64,000 nucleotides of DNA from Nitrospirillum iridis (GTDB lineage Bacteria; Pseudomonadota; Alphaproteobacteria; Azospirillales; Azospirillaceae), in assembly GCF_014205765.1 (NCBI RefSeq), contig NZ_JACIIZ010000024.1, positions 21,067-85,066 on the forward strand. The letters run 5' to 3'. Position 1 is the first letter of the stretch, and every line of letters starts with the position of its first letter. Below, in pieces: positions 34,655 to 43,490 of this stretch. The notes under the pieces were generated by a model that did not search any database, was not told the DNA's origin, and was given only the letters and a program-made list of their open reading frames with translations. The position numbers and the translations under genes were made by a program.

Positions 34655-34665
34655 CCGGCCGATCT

Positions 34666-34731
34666 GTTCGTCCGGCACCAAGTCCCCTTCGCCACCTTCC
34701 AAGAACCAGGCGTCCCGTCCGTGCTTTCCTG
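34666..34731 (+). promoter_or_regulatory. Second AraC-type operator, upstream of the TonB receptor
   Basis: CCAAG at 34678-34682 and 34699-34703, again 21 bases apart, within TTCGTCCGGCACCAAGTC. The following CCGTGCTTTCCTGA matches CCGTGTTTGCCTTGA in the first copy, which marks the promoter part. The receptor start is 91 bases after the second half-site. Confidence 0.6.
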
Positions 34732-34789
34732 ACGTCATCGACAACCGGGCCGCTCCCAAGGCCCGGGCCGAAAACGGGAGGCGGGAAGA

Positions 34790-37237
34790 ATGAAAACGTC
34801 AGGGCGCGGCACGCGCCGATTGGGTCTCATGGTTGGCGCGTCGCCGGTCTTGCTGGCGGCGCTATTGGCGGCGCCGGCGCGATCGGCCGAAAAGGCCACG
34901 GACCAGGTTCAGGAAATCATCGTCACGGCGCAGAAGCGCGCCGAAAATGTCCAGGATGTGCCCATCGCCGTGTCCACCTTCTCGGCCGAGGCGTTGCAGG
35001 GCAAGGGGATCGACGATGTGCAGCGCATCGGCGGCCTCGCCCCCAATGTCACGCTGGATGCGGGGTCGCCGTTCTCCGGCTCCTCCTCCGTCCTGTCGGC
35101 GTCCATCCGGGGCATCGGCCAGGACGACTTCGCCTTCAACCTGGATCCGGGTGTCGGCGTGTACATCGATGGCGTCTATCTGGCCCGCACCGTGGGCGCC
35201 AACAGCGATCTGATGGACGTCGACCATATCGAGGTGCTGAAGGGTCCGCAGGGCACCTTGTTCGGCCGCAACACCATCGGCGGCGCCATCAGCATCGTCA
35301 CCCGCCAGCCCTCGGAGGATTTCCACGCGACCGCCGCCATCACCGGCGGCAGTTTCAACCGCATCGATGTCGCCGCCGCGGCCGACATTCCCCTGACCGA
35401 CACGCTGTTCAGCACGGTGACGGTTTCGTCCAAGAAGCGTGACGGCTACCAGCAGGTGGTGCCTTATCCCGGCGCCAGCGGCACGATCACCGACACCGCC
35501 GCCTTCACACGCTCCGGCTCCGGCACGTCCGACACCCAGGGCGGGCAGAACAGCCAGACCATCCGCGCCAAGCTGTTCTGGAAGGGCAAGGGGTCGGTCA
35601 CCGACGCCTTCACCGCCGATTACACCCAGGAAGACCAGTCGGCCACCGCCAGCAGCCTGCTCGGCACCGTGCCCACCGGCGGGTTGCTGTCCATCTACAA
35701 CCTGTGTGTCACAGCACCGGCCGCGACCATCGCCGCCCTCAGCGCGATGCCCGGCAACCCGAACTTCACCAACGCCTGCGCCCTGCCGCGGGGTGTGGTG
35801 GGAACGGCGCTGACCACCGGCCCGCGTCTCAGCTACGGCAACCAGTTCCTGTCCGGCGATATCGACAAGACCTACGGCAATGGCCTCAGTTTCTCACGCC
35901 TGCAGTCCTTCGGCTTCGCCAACACCCTGGACTGGGAACTGGGCGAGGATCTGGACCTGAAGTCCATCACCGCCTACCGCCGCCTGTTGTGGCGCACGGG
36001 GCTGGATGCCGATGGGTCACCGCTGACCATCGCCGAGTTGTCGTTCAGCATGGACCAGCACCAGACGTCCCAGGAATTCCAGCTGACTGGCAAGGCCCTG
36101 GATGGAAAGCTGCACTTCGTCAACGGCGTCTATTTCTTCAATGAGGGCGGCAACCTGCACGACTACGTCACTTTCGACGAAGGTCTGTTGCAGTTGGATG
36201 GCCCCAACAAGTTGGACACCACCTCGGTCGCCGGCTACAGCCATATGAATTACCAGGTCACCGACCGCATCGGCCTGACCTTCGGTGGCCGCTACACCTG
36301 GGAACACAAGACCTTCGAAGGGGCGCAGTCCGACCTGAACGCCCTGAACTACAAGCTGTCGGGCTGCTATCCCGTGTCCGAGGTCTGCCGGGCGGCCCTG
36401 GGCTTTCCTGTCGCCGGGCAGCCGTTGCGCTATTATCCGGCGGGCGTGAACACCAAGGACTACTACATCTTCACGCCCCGCCTGGGGGGTGAATACCACC
36501 TGACCGACGATGTCATGGCCTACACCTCGTGGTCCAAAGGCTTCAAGTCGGGCAGTTGGACCACCCGTCTGTCCAACCCCCTCAGCACCGCGCCGGACTT
36601 CGGGCCGGAAAAGGCCGAGACCATTGAGTTGGGCGTGAAGTCGGAACTGCTGGATCGCCGCCTGCGGCTCAACGTGGCGGGCTTCCACACCGATTACACG
36701 GGCATCCAGCTGAACTTCCAGGAAGGCGTGTCGCCCACCCTGCACAATGCCGGCGACGCGGAGATCTGGGGCGGCGAGGTCGAGGCCCAGGTGGCCCTGG
36801 GCGGTGGGTTCACCCTGGATGGCACACTGGGCTATCTGCACGCCCGCTACACCCGGGTCGACCCCCAGGTGGTGGGTGTGACCCTGGACAGCCGCCTGCC
36901 CAAGACCCCGAACCTGAAGTTCAGCGTCAGCCCGGCCTACACCGTCGACCTGAGCAATGGGGCCAGCCTGCGGGTCACGGTGGACTACACCCACACCAAC
37001 CCGATGTACAACGACACCGCCAACACGGCCCTGTTGGAGCGCCAGTCCACCAACGTGGTGAACGCCTCTGTTACCTACACCTCGTCCGACGAGCGCTGGC
37101 AGGCCACCGTGGGCGGCAGCAACATCACCAACGACCGCTACCTGACCACGGGCAACGAGAACGATGCCGCCGGCGCCATTTTCGGCACCTACAACCCGCC
37201 GGCGCAGTGGTTCGCCACCCTCAAATACAAATACTGA
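34790..37237 (+). CDS. TonB-dependent outer-membrane receptor
   Basis: An 815-residue receptor. A signal peptide (about 1-33, ending APARSAE) is followed by the TonB box region QEIIVTAQKRAENVQDVPIA, typical of the large sphingomonad-type family. The plug domain (about 45-160) includes VEVLKGPQGTLFGRNTIGG; the 22-strand barrel ends with QWFATLKYKY, an aromatic C-terminal strand. It imports a substrate across the outer membrane with TonB/ExbBD energy. Its place between an esterase and aryl aldehyde dehydrogenase, with a matching AraC-type operator, points to uptake of an aromatic ester or glycoside rather than iron; no iron-related genes adjoin. Confidence 0.92.
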   Translation: MKTSGRGTRRLGLMVGASPVLLAALLAAPARSAEKATDQVQEIIVTAQKRAENVQDVPIAVSTFSAEALQGKGIDDVQRIGGLAPNVTLDAGSPFSGSSSVLSASIRGIGQDDFAFNLDPGVGVYIDGVYLARTVGANSDLMDVDHIEVLKGPQGTLFGRNTIGGAISIVTRQPSEDFHATAAITGGSFNRIDVAAAADIPLTDTLFSTVTVSSKKRDGYQQVVPYPGASGTITDTAAFTRSGSGTSDTQGGQNSQTIRAKLFWKGKGSVTDAFTADYTQEDQSATASSLLGTVPTGGLLSIYNLCVTAPAATIAALSAMPGNPNFTNACALPRGVVGTALTTGPRLSYGNQFLSGDIDKTYGNGLSFSRLQSFGFANTLDWELGEDLDLKSITAYRRLLWRTGLDADGSPLTIAELSFSMDQHQTSQEFQLTGKALDGKLHFVNGVYFFNEGGNLHDYVTFDEGLLQLDGPNKLDTTSVAGYSHMNYQVTDRIGLTFGGRYTWEHKTFEGAQSDLNALNYKLSGCYPVSEVCRAALGFPVAGQPLRYYPAGVNTKDYYIFTPRLGGEYHLTDDVMAYTSWSKGFKSGSWTTRLSNPLSTAPDFGPEKAETIELGVKSELLDRRLRLNVAGFHTDYTGIQLNFQEGVSPTLHNAGDAEIWGGEVEAQVALGGGFTLDGTLGYLHARYTRVDPQVVGVTLDSRLPKTPNLKFSVSPAYTVDLSNGASLRVTVDYTHTNPMYNDTANTALLERQSTNVVNASVTYTSSDERWQATVGGSNITNDRYLTTGNENDAAGAIFGTYNPPAQWFATLKYKY

Positions 37238-37253
37238 GCCTGGGATAGAAGAA

Positions 37254-38774
37254 ATGACCAAGCAGTTGGCGTCCAGCGCACCTGACCTCCCGCACCTGGA
37301 TCTCCCGCACATGGGGCAGGTTGACGATCCCTGGGGGGGCGTGGGGGAGGGGCGGCTCTTCACCGGCGCCTGGGTCCAGGCCCGGGGTGGGGTGATCGAG
37401 GTGAAGGAACCGGCGACCGGCCGGGTCCTGACCCTGGTCGGGCGGGCGGAGGCGGCCGACGTCCGGGCCGCCGCCCAAGCGGCACGGGTGGCGCAGGTGG
37501 ACTGGGCGGCCCGTGCCCCCACCGCCCGTGCCGAGGTGGTGGAGGAAGCGGCGCGGGTCATGGGCGGCATGGCGGACACCGTGGTCCGCTGGCTGATGCG
37601 TGAAGCCGGGTCCGCCGGGCCCAAGGCCCAGGTGGAACATCAGCACGCCCTGGGTTTCCTGCGCCACGCCGCCGCCATGGGGCAGGAGCCGCAGGGCCAC
37701 ATCCTGGCCTCTGTCCCGCCGCGCCGCAGCGTGGCGGAACGCGTGCCCCTGGGCGTGGTCGGCGTCATCGCCCCCTTCAACTTTCCCCTGGTGCTGGCCC
37801 TGCGGGCGGTGGCGCCGGCGCTGGCCGCCGGCAACGCCGTGGTGCTGAAGCCCGACCCCCGCACGCCGGTGTCCGGCGGCTTCCTCATCGCCCAGGCTTT
37901 CGCCGCCGCCGGCTTGCCGCCGGGGCTGCTGCACGTCCTGCCCGGCGGGGCGGATGTGGGGCAGGCCCTGTGCGCCGACCCGGACATCGCCATGATCACC
38001 TTCACCGGGTCCACCGGCGCCGGCCGGGCGGTGGGCGAACTGGCGGGGCGCCACCTGAAGAAGGTGCAACTGGAGCTGGGCGGCAAGAACGCCTTGGTCA
38101 TCCTGGACGATGCCGATATCGACCTGGCCGCCCGCAACGCCGCCTGGGGCGCCTGGCTGCACCAGGGCCAGATCTGCATGAGCACGGGGCGCATCCTGGT
38201 GCATCACAGCCTGCACGACGACCTGGTGACGCGCCTGGCGGCCAAGGCGCGGGCGCTGCCGGTGGGTGACCCGCTGGACGGCGTGGCCATCGGCCCCCTG
38301 ATCGATCCCGGCCAGGTGGCGCGGGTGGACGCCATCGTCCAGGCCAGCGTGGCGGCGGGCGCCCGTCTGGTGGCGGGCGGCACGCATGACGGCCGCTGCT
38401 ACGCCCCCACCGTGCTGGCCGGCGTCACCCCGGGCATGCCGGCGTTCGATGAGGAAATCTTCGGCCCGGTGGCGGTGGTCACGGCCTTTGCCGATGATGA
38501 CCAGGCGGTGGATCTGGCCAACCGGGGCCAGTACGGCCTGGCCGCGGGCGTCATTGGCGCCAATGTCGACCGCGCCGTCCGGCTGGGCGCCCGTCTGCGC
38601 ACCGGCCACCTGCACATCAACGACCAGACGGTCGTGGCCGAACCCCAGGCGCCCTTCGGCGGCATGGGGGCGTCCGGCAATGGCAGCCGCATCAGCGGCC
38701 CCGCCAACTGGGATGAATTCACCACCTGGCGCTGGACCACGGTCCAGCCCACGGCCCCGGCCTACCCCTACTGA
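37254..38774 (+). CDS. Aryl-aldehyde dehydrogenase (benzaldehyde dehydrogenase-like)
   Basis: A 506-residue NAD(P)-dependent enzyme oxidising an aldehyde to the carboxylate. The cofactor fold has GVIAPFNFPLVLAL (about 168), the catalytic Glu in LELGGKNA (about 272) and the catalytic Cys in HQGQICMSTGR (about 308). The sequence around the Cys and the PFGGMGASGNGSR end resemble XylC/AreC-type benzaldehyde dehydrogenases. The start is 17 bases after the TonB-receptor stop; the ribosome-binding site is weak. The following alcohol dehydrogenase supplies its substrate, and vanAB earlier in the window could take a methoxybenzoate product. Confidence 0.88.
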   Translation: MTKQLASSAPDLPHLDLPHMGQVDDPWGGVGEGRLFTGAWVQARGGVIEVKEPATGRVLTLVGRAEAADVRAAAQAARVAQVDWAARAPTARAEVVEEAARVMGGMADTVVRWLMREAGSAGPKAQVEHQHALGFLRHAAAMGQEPQGHILASVPPRRSVAERVPLGVVGVIAPFNFPLVLALRAVAPALAAGNAVVLKPDPRTPVSGGFLIAQAFAAAGLPPGLLHVLPGGADVGQALCADPDIAMITFTGSTGAGRAVGELAGRHLKKVQLELGGKNALVILDDADIDLAARNAAWGAWLHQGQICMSTGRILVHHSLHDDLVTRLAAKARALPVGDPLDGVAIGPLIDPGQVARVDAIVQASVAAGARLVAGGTHDGRCYAPTVLAGVTPGMPAFDEEIFGPVAVVTAFADDDQAVDLANRGQYGLAAGVIGANVDRAVRLGARLRTGHLHINDQTVVAEPQAPFGGMGASGNGSRISGPANWDEFTTWRWTTVQPTAPAYPY

Positions 38775-38798
38775 CCCCCCCGCACCGGAAACGACCCC

Positions 38799-39914
38799 AT
38801 GGCCCAGACCATCCTTGCCGCCGTGGCCCACGGCATCCAGGCCCCCCTGACGCTGGAGCGGGTGGCGATCGATGAGCCCCGCCCCGGAGAGGTGCTGGTC
38901 CGCGTTGTCGCCGCCGGCGTCTGCCATACCGACATGGCGATGCGCGACCAGGAACTGCCCGTGCCCGCACCGGCGGTGCTGGGGCATGAGGGGTCGGGCG
39001 TGGTTGAACGGGTGGGGGCCGGGGTGACGGCGGTCGCGCCCGGCGACCGGGTGGTGATGAGCTTCAACTCCTGCGGCACCTGCCCTTCCTGCGCTGACGG
39101 CCTCCCGTCCTACTGCCATGACTTTTTCGCCCGCAACTTCAGCGGCCGGCGGGCCGATGGCAGCAGCGGCCTGGCCTGGGGGCGGGACACGCTGGGGGCC
39201 AACATCTTCGGCCAGTCCTCCTTCGCCACCCGTGCCCTGTGCCATGAGCGCAACGTGGTGAAGGTGCCCGGCACGGTGCCGCTGGATATCCTGGGGCCTT
39301 TGGGCTGCGGCGTGATGACCGGGGCGGGGGCGGTGATAAACGCCCTGGCGGTGAGGTCCGGCCGGTCTTTGGCCGTGTTCGGCGCCGGTGCCGTGGGGCT
39401 CAGCGCCGTCATGGCGGGCAAGGTCGTGGGGGCGGGTGCCATCATCGCCGTGGATGTGGTGGACCATAGGCTGGATCTGGCGCGGGATCTGGGCGCCACC
39501 CACACGTTCAACCCCAAGCGCGACGATGTGGTGGCGGCCATCCTGGCCCTGACGGGGATGGGCGTGGACTATGCCCTGGATACGACCGCCCGGCCGGCGG
39601 TGGTCGGGGATGCCACGCGCTGCCTGGCCCCCCGGGGCGTCTGCGGCCTGCTGGGCGCCCTGCGCTTTGGCGAGCCGCTGCCCATCGACGGCGGCCACCT
39701 GTTGAGCGGTGGCCGAACCGTTCGGGGCATCGTCGAGGGCGACGCCGATCCGCAACGCTTCATCCCGCAGCTGGTGGACCTCTACCAGCGCGGCCTGTTC
39801 CCCTTCGACCGGCTGATCACCTTCTATCCCCTGGACGCCATCAACGACGCGATCCGGGATTCCGAGACGGGGCGCACGGTGAAGCCGGTGGTGCGCATGC
39901 CGGACGCGGTTTGA
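38799..39914 (+). CDS. Zinc-dependent aryl-alcohol dehydrogenase (XylB/AreB-like)
   Basis: A 371-residue medium-chain dehydrogenase. Catalytic zinc ligands Cys (AAGVCHTD, about 41) and His-Glu (GHEGSG, about 66) are present, and the structural zinc site has four Cys (CGTCPSCADGLPSYC, about 92-106). The Rossmann motif is FGAGAVGLSAVMAGK (about 194), and the PLGCGVMTGAGAV segment is typical of benzyl alcohol dehydrogenases. It oxidises an aryl alcohol to the aldehyde with NAD. It closes the esterase, receptor and aldehyde dehydrogenase cluster. Its stop codon abuts the stop codon of the convergent nsrR gene with no base between. Confidence 0.9.
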   Translation: MAQTILAAVAHGIQAPLTLERVAIDEPRPGEVLVRVVAAGVCHTDMAMRDQELPVPAPAVLGHEGSGVVERVGAGVTAVAPGDRVVMSFNSCGTCPSCADGLPSYCHDFFARNFSGRRADGSSGLAWGRDTLGANIFGQSSFATRALCHERNVVKVPGTVPLDILGPLGCGVMTGAGAVINALAVRSGRSLAVFGAGAVGLSAVMAGKVVGAGAIIAVDVVDHRLDLARDLGATHTFNPKRDDVVAAILALTGMGVDYALDTTARPAVVGDATRCLAPRGVCGLLGALRFGEPLPIDGGHLLSGGRTVRGIVEGDADPQRFIPQLVDLYQRGLFPFDRLITFYPLDAINDAIRDSETGRTVKPVVRMPDAV

Positions 39915-40376
39915 TCAGGCGCTTCCGGCGGCGGGGGGCGGGGACAGGTCCAGCAATCCGGCCAGGGTGCGGCGCGGTTTCACCAGGTCGGCCAGGGTGT
40001 AGTCGTCCAGCACGGCCAGGAAGGCGCCCAGCGCCTCCTTCAAGGCGTACTTCAGCACGCAGGTGGGGTTCAGCCGGCAGAAGGCGGTGGAACTGTCGGA
40101 AAAGCACTCCAGGATGTCCAGCTCCTGCTCCGTCGCGCGGACCACGTCGCCGATGCGGATGTCCTCCGCCCTGCGGCCCAGGCGCAGCCCGCCGCCCCGG
40201 CCCCGCACCGCCTCGACATAGCCCAGCTGGCTCAGCTGGTGCGCCACCTTCATCAGGTGGTTCTTCGAGATGCCGTAGGTCTGGGCGATGTCGCTGATGG
40301 TGGCCAGCCCATCGGACTTCAGCGCCAGGAACACCAGCGTGCGCAGCGCGTAATCCGTGTAGCTCGACAACCGCAT
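39915..40376 (-). CDS. nsrR: Rrf2-family nitric-oxide-sensing repressor NsrR
   Basis: A 153-residue Rrf2 regulator. The winged helix (about 1-60) includes MRLSSYTDYALRTLVFLAL and ISDIAQTYGISKNHLMKV, closely matching NsrR. Three cluster Cys residues are at 91, 100 and 106 (C-x8-C-x5-C, with RLNPTC as the last part); classic NsrR has shorter spacing between the first two. NsrR binds an Fe-S cluster and releases DNA when NO attacks it. The ATG at 40376 has GAGG five bases upstream; a GTG one codon earlier is less likely. A classic NsrR box lies before the haemoglobin genes at 56670, and a weaker one just upstream of this gene. Confidence 0.88.
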   Translation of the reverse strand: MRLSSYTDYALRTLVFLALKSDGLATISDIAQTYGISKNHLMKVAHQLSQLGYVEAVRGRGGGLRLGRRAEDIRIGDVVRATEQELDILECFSDSSTAFCRLNPTCVLKYALKEALGAFLAVLDDYTLADLVKPRRTLAGLLDLSPPPAAGSA

Positions 40377-40782
40377 CACGACCTCAAAAAATGTACCCTG
40401 AATGCCTTTATAAGCATTGCGGGGGACCGTTCAACCCCGGGCCGATCCCGACGCGGATCCGGCTTGGGCGCTTTCCGAGCCTGCCCACGCCCCAAGCTCA
40501 GACGCCGATGATCCCTCTGTTCCCTTTGGCGCAAAGGGATTGCTCATCCGGAGACGGGGGCCCGGGGCTAGACTGGGGGATGTCCTGGCCTCACTTTATC
40601 GACCGGTTGGGGAACCATGCCCTTTCCCAATGGCGGGCCAGACCAATCGCTAACGGCTTGGACAATTCGTCTTCTGGACGTCTGGCCGCTGCGGCACGAC
40701 CCTCGGGGCCATCCAACGCCGGGCGTTCCCCATGCGGGGAACGGCCCCATTCCCGGCGAAGCAGAAAAGGGGGACCAGTCTC
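40377..40782. promoter_or_regulatory. Divergent nsrR/cioA regulatory region
   Basis: About 400 bases. Next to the nsrR start is a degenerate NsrR-like block at 40388-40410 (AAA-ATG-T start, AAT-G-C second half), partly overlapping the inverted repeat AATGC-N8-GCATT (40401-40418). Further on are the inverted repeat CCCTTTG-GCG-CAAAGGG (40522-40538) and a hairpin CGTTCCCC/GGGGAACG (40724-40743) in the cioA leader. The cioA ribosome-binding site AAAAGGGGGA is at about 40765-40774. No convincing gene is present. Confidence 0.5.
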
Positions 40783-42204
40783 ATGTCACTGGATCCATTG
40801 ATACTTTCCCGCTTGCAGTTTGTCTGGGTGGTGGCTTGGCACATCCTGCTGCCGGCCTTCACCGTCGGCATCGCCTCTTACATCGCCCTGCTGGAAGGGC
40901 TGCACACCTGGACCAAACGGCCCATCTATCTCACCGTCTCAAAGTTTTGGATCCGCCTGTTCGCCGTCACCTTCGGCATGGGGGTCGTCAGCGGCATCGT
41001 CATGCCCTTCCAGTTCGGCACGAACTGGAGCCGCTTCAGCGACGCCACCTCCAACGTCGTCGGCCCGCTGTTCGCCTATGAGGGGCTGACGGCCTTTTTC
41101 CTGGAGGCCGCTTTCCTGGGCGTGCTGCTGTTCGGACGCAAGCTGGTGCCGCCCTGGGCCCATTTCGTGGCGGCCACCATGGTGGCGACCGGCACGCTGC
41201 TGTCGACGTTCTGGATCCTGGCGGTGAACAGCTGGATGCAGACGCCGCAGGGCTACACCGTCATCGACGGCCGCTTCTTCCCGGCCAGTTGGGTGGACAT
41301 CATCTTCACCCCCAGCTTCCCCTACCGCCTGGCCCACGTCGTCAGCGGCTTCTACGTCACCACCGCCTTCGTCGTGCTGGCCGTGGGCGCCTACACCCTG
41401 CGCAAGGGCCGCTTCGTGGAGGAGGCGCGGGTGATGATGCGCATGGCCCTGGGGTTCCTGACCCTGTTCGTGCCCCTGCAGATCGTGCTGGGCGACATGC
41501 ACGGCCTGAACACCCTGGAACACCAGCCGGCCAAGTTGGCGGCGATGGAGGGCTTGTGGGAGGGGGGGCAGGGCGTTCCCGCCTCCCTCTTCGGCTTCCC
41601 CGACCAGAAGGCGGAAACCAATCATTGGGAAATCGCCGTGCCCAAACTGGGCAGCCTGTACCTCACCCATCATTGGGACGGGGCGGTGAAGGGGCTGAAG
41701 GATTTCCCCGCCGATGAGCGACCGCCGGTCATCGTCGTCTACTGGGCCTTCCGCGTCATGGTGGGCGTGGGCCTGCTGATGCTGGCCATCGTCGGCGTCG
41801 GCTGGCTGCTGCGCTGGGGCGGGCGGCTTTACACCACCCGCTGGTACCTCCGTGGCCTGCAATGGGCGGGTCCCTTGGGATTCATCGCCGTGCTGGCCGG
41901 CTGGACGACGACGGAGGTGGGGCGCCAGCCCTGGACCGTCTATGGCCTGATGCGCACGGCCCAGTCGGTGACGCCGTCGCTGACGGGTGCTGACGTCCTG
42001 ATTTCCCTGCTGATGTACCTGGCCGTCTATCTGCTGATCTATCCCACGGGGTTCTTCTTCCTGCGGCGCATCGTGCGCAACGGCCCCATGGACCATGACC
42101 CGGAGAACGAGACGCTGGTGGAGAGCGGCCGCCCGGCTCAGCCGGTGGTCGCGCTGCCGCTTCCCCACGCCACCCCGACGACCCTCAATCAAGGAGACGC
42201 GTGA
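40783..42204 (+). CDS. cioA: Cytochrome bd-type (CioA-like) quinol oxidase subunit I
   Basis: A 473-residue membrane oxidase subunit. Haem ligand His20 is in VAWHILLP, the second axial Met region follows the Q loop, and GRQPW (about 392) is the conserved haem-d-side motif. The quinol loop (GDMHGLNTLEHQPAKLAAMEG, with conserved Lys and Glu) is of the short type found in cyanide-insensitive oxidases. It reduces O2 to water without pumping protons and resists NO and cyanide. The ATG at 40783 starts MSLDPLILSRLQFVW and follows AAAAGGGGGA; upstream frame is leader. NsrR is divergently transcribed, which suggests NO-linked control. Confidence 0.93.
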   Translation: MSLDPLILSRLQFVWVVAWHILLPAFTVGIASYIALLEGLHTWTKRPIYLTVSKFWIRLFAVTFGMGVVSGIVMPFQFGTNWSRFSDATSNVVGPLFAYEGLTAFFLEAAFLGVLLFGRKLVPPWAHFVAATMVATGTLLSTFWILAVNSWMQTPQGYTVIDGRFFPASWVDIIFTPSFPYRLAHVVSGFYVTTAFVVLAVGAYTLRKGRFVEEARVMMRMALGFLTLFVPLQIVLGDMHGLNTLEHQPAKLAAMEGLWEGGQGVPASLFGFPDQKAETNHWEIAVPKLGSLYLTHHWDGAVKGLKDFPADERPPVIVVYWAFRVMVGVGLLMLAIVGVGWLLRWGGRLYTTRWYLRGLQWAGPLGFIAVLAGWTTTEVGRQPWTVYGLMRTAQSVTPSLTGADVLISLLMYLAVYLLIYPTGFFFLRRIVRNGPMDHDPENETLVESGRPAQPVVALPLPHATPTTLNQGDA

Positions 42205-43217
42205 TGAGCGGTCCCACCCTCGACCTGGTTGGTGTCTGGACGGTGATCCTGGGCGCCGGCGTCTTCTTCTATGTGCTGCTCGACGGCTTCGACCTGGGCG
42301 TCGGCATGCTTTATGGCCTGAACCCTGACAGCACCTCGCGCGGCATCATCATGAACTCCATCGCGCCCATCTGGGACGGCAACGAGACATGGCTGATCCT
42401 CGGGGGCCTGGCCCTGCTGGCGGCGTTTCCGCTGGCCTTCGCCATCATCATCCCGGCGCTTTACTTCCCCGTGTTGCTGATGCTGCTGGCCCTGATCTTC
42501 CGGGGCGTGGCGTTCGAGTTCCGCTTCAAGGACAAGGAACACCGGGGCTTCTGGGACAACGCCTTCGCCTACGGGTCGGCGGTGGCGACGTTCGCCCAGG
42601 GCACGGTGCTGGGCGCCTTCATCCAGGGCTTCCAGGTGGAAGGGCGGCAGTTCACCGGCGGCTCCTTCGATTGGCTGACCCCCTTCTCCGTCATGACCGG
42701 CGCGGCCCTGATGGCGGGCTACACCCTGCTGGGCGCCGGCTGGCTGATCCTGAAGACGGAGGGAGGGTTGCAGGACTGGGCGCGGGTGCAGGGGCGGCGG
42801 GCGCTGGTCCTGGTGCTGGCCGGCATCGCCATCGTCAGCCTGTGGACGCCCTATACCCTGCCGGATATCGCCCAGCGCTGGTTCAGTTGGCCCAACATCG
42901 CCTTCCTGGCGCCGGTGCCGTTGGCCGCCCTGGTCCTGGCATGGGCGACCTGGCGCAGCCTGGGGCGGGACCACCACGCCTGGCCCTTCATCTACGGGGT
43001 CGGCTTGTTCGTCACCGCCTATCTGGGTTTGGCCATCAGCCTGTGGCCCAACATCGTGCCCCACAGATATTCCCTGTGGGACGCCGCCAGCTCGGAAAGC
43101 ACGCAGGCCTTCCTGCTGGTCGGCACCTTGTTCCTTCTGCCCATCATCCTGCTGTACAGCGGCTGGTCCTATTGGGTGTTCCGGGGCAAGGTGAAGGCGG
43201 ACGCGGGCTATCATTAA
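42204..43217 (+). CDS. cioB: Cytochrome bd-type (CioB-like) quinol oxidase subunit II
   Basis: A 337-residue partner of CioA with eight or nine membrane helices. The N-terminal segment FFYVLLDGFDLGVGMLYGL is the family signature, followed by WDGNETWLILGG. Start and stop codons overlap (TGATGA at 42202-42207) and AAGGAGA lies 7 bases upstream, so translation is coupled to cioA. No small CydX/CbdX-type or DUF2474 partner gene is found directly downstream; the region instead has a hairpin at 43258-43286. Confidence 0.93.
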   Translation: MSGPTLDLVGVWTVILGAGVFFYVLLDGFDLGVGMLYGLNPDSTSRGIIMNSIAPIWDGNETWLILGGLALLAAFPLAFAIIIPALYFPVLLMLLALIFRGVAFEFRFKDKEHRGFWDNAFAYGSAVATFAQGTVLGAFIQGFQVEGRQFTGGSFDWLTPFSVMTGAALMAGYTLLGAGWLILKTEGGLQDWARVQGRRALVLVLAGIAIVSLWTPYTLPDIAQRWFSWPNIAFLAPVPLAALVLAWATWRSLGRDHHAWPFIYGVGLFVTAYLGLAISLWPNIVPHRYSLWDAASSESTQAFLLVGTLFLLPIILLYSGWSYWVFRGKVKADAGYH

Positions 43218-43257
43218 GGTCCGGGTACGCCGGCTTTGCGGGTCACTGGTTTCTTGC

Positions 43258-43286
43258 GGCGGCGGTCATTTCCAATGGCCGCCGCC
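43258..43286 (+). terminator. Hairpin downstream of cioAB
   Basis: Stem GGCGGCGG (43258-43265) / CCGCCGCC (43279-43286) extended inward by CATT/AATG after one mismatch, loop TCC. Strong stem, but no T-run follows. Confidence 0.5.
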
Positions 43287-43490
43287 AGTCGCCATCCCCC
43301 GCTGTCAATCCAATGGAACTGCGAAACGATCCGCCTGGGCGGCGGAGGGCCGCACGCGACGAAAGCGGCACGTGTTTCCCGAACAGAATTTCTCATATTT
43401 GAGTTTTGGACGACGGCTTCGCTTCCCTATAGCATCAATAGCAAGGTGTCTTTATTAGCATCAATGCAATAAATTGCTCAGCGGAATAAA

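Noticed and set aside
34790..37237. TonB receptor as an iron-siderophore receptor
   Set aside because: No Fur-like box, siderophore gene or iron regulator adjoins; the neighbours and shared operator point to aromatic catabolism.
37221..39755. 844-codon open frame on the minus strand
   Set aside because: Antisense shadow of the two dehydrogenase genes; no signal, motif or ribosome-binding site.
40522..40538. CCCTTTG-GCG-CAAAGGG as an FNR box before the oxidase genes
   Set aside because: It lacks the TTGAT-N4-ATCAA form; only the inverted symmetry is real, so it was left as an unassigned site.
43236..43472. Small frame after cioB as a CydX or DUF2474-like third oxidase subunit
   Set aside because: The translation is Arg/Pro-rich with no membrane helix; the region is instead a strong hairpin followed by AT-rich DNA.
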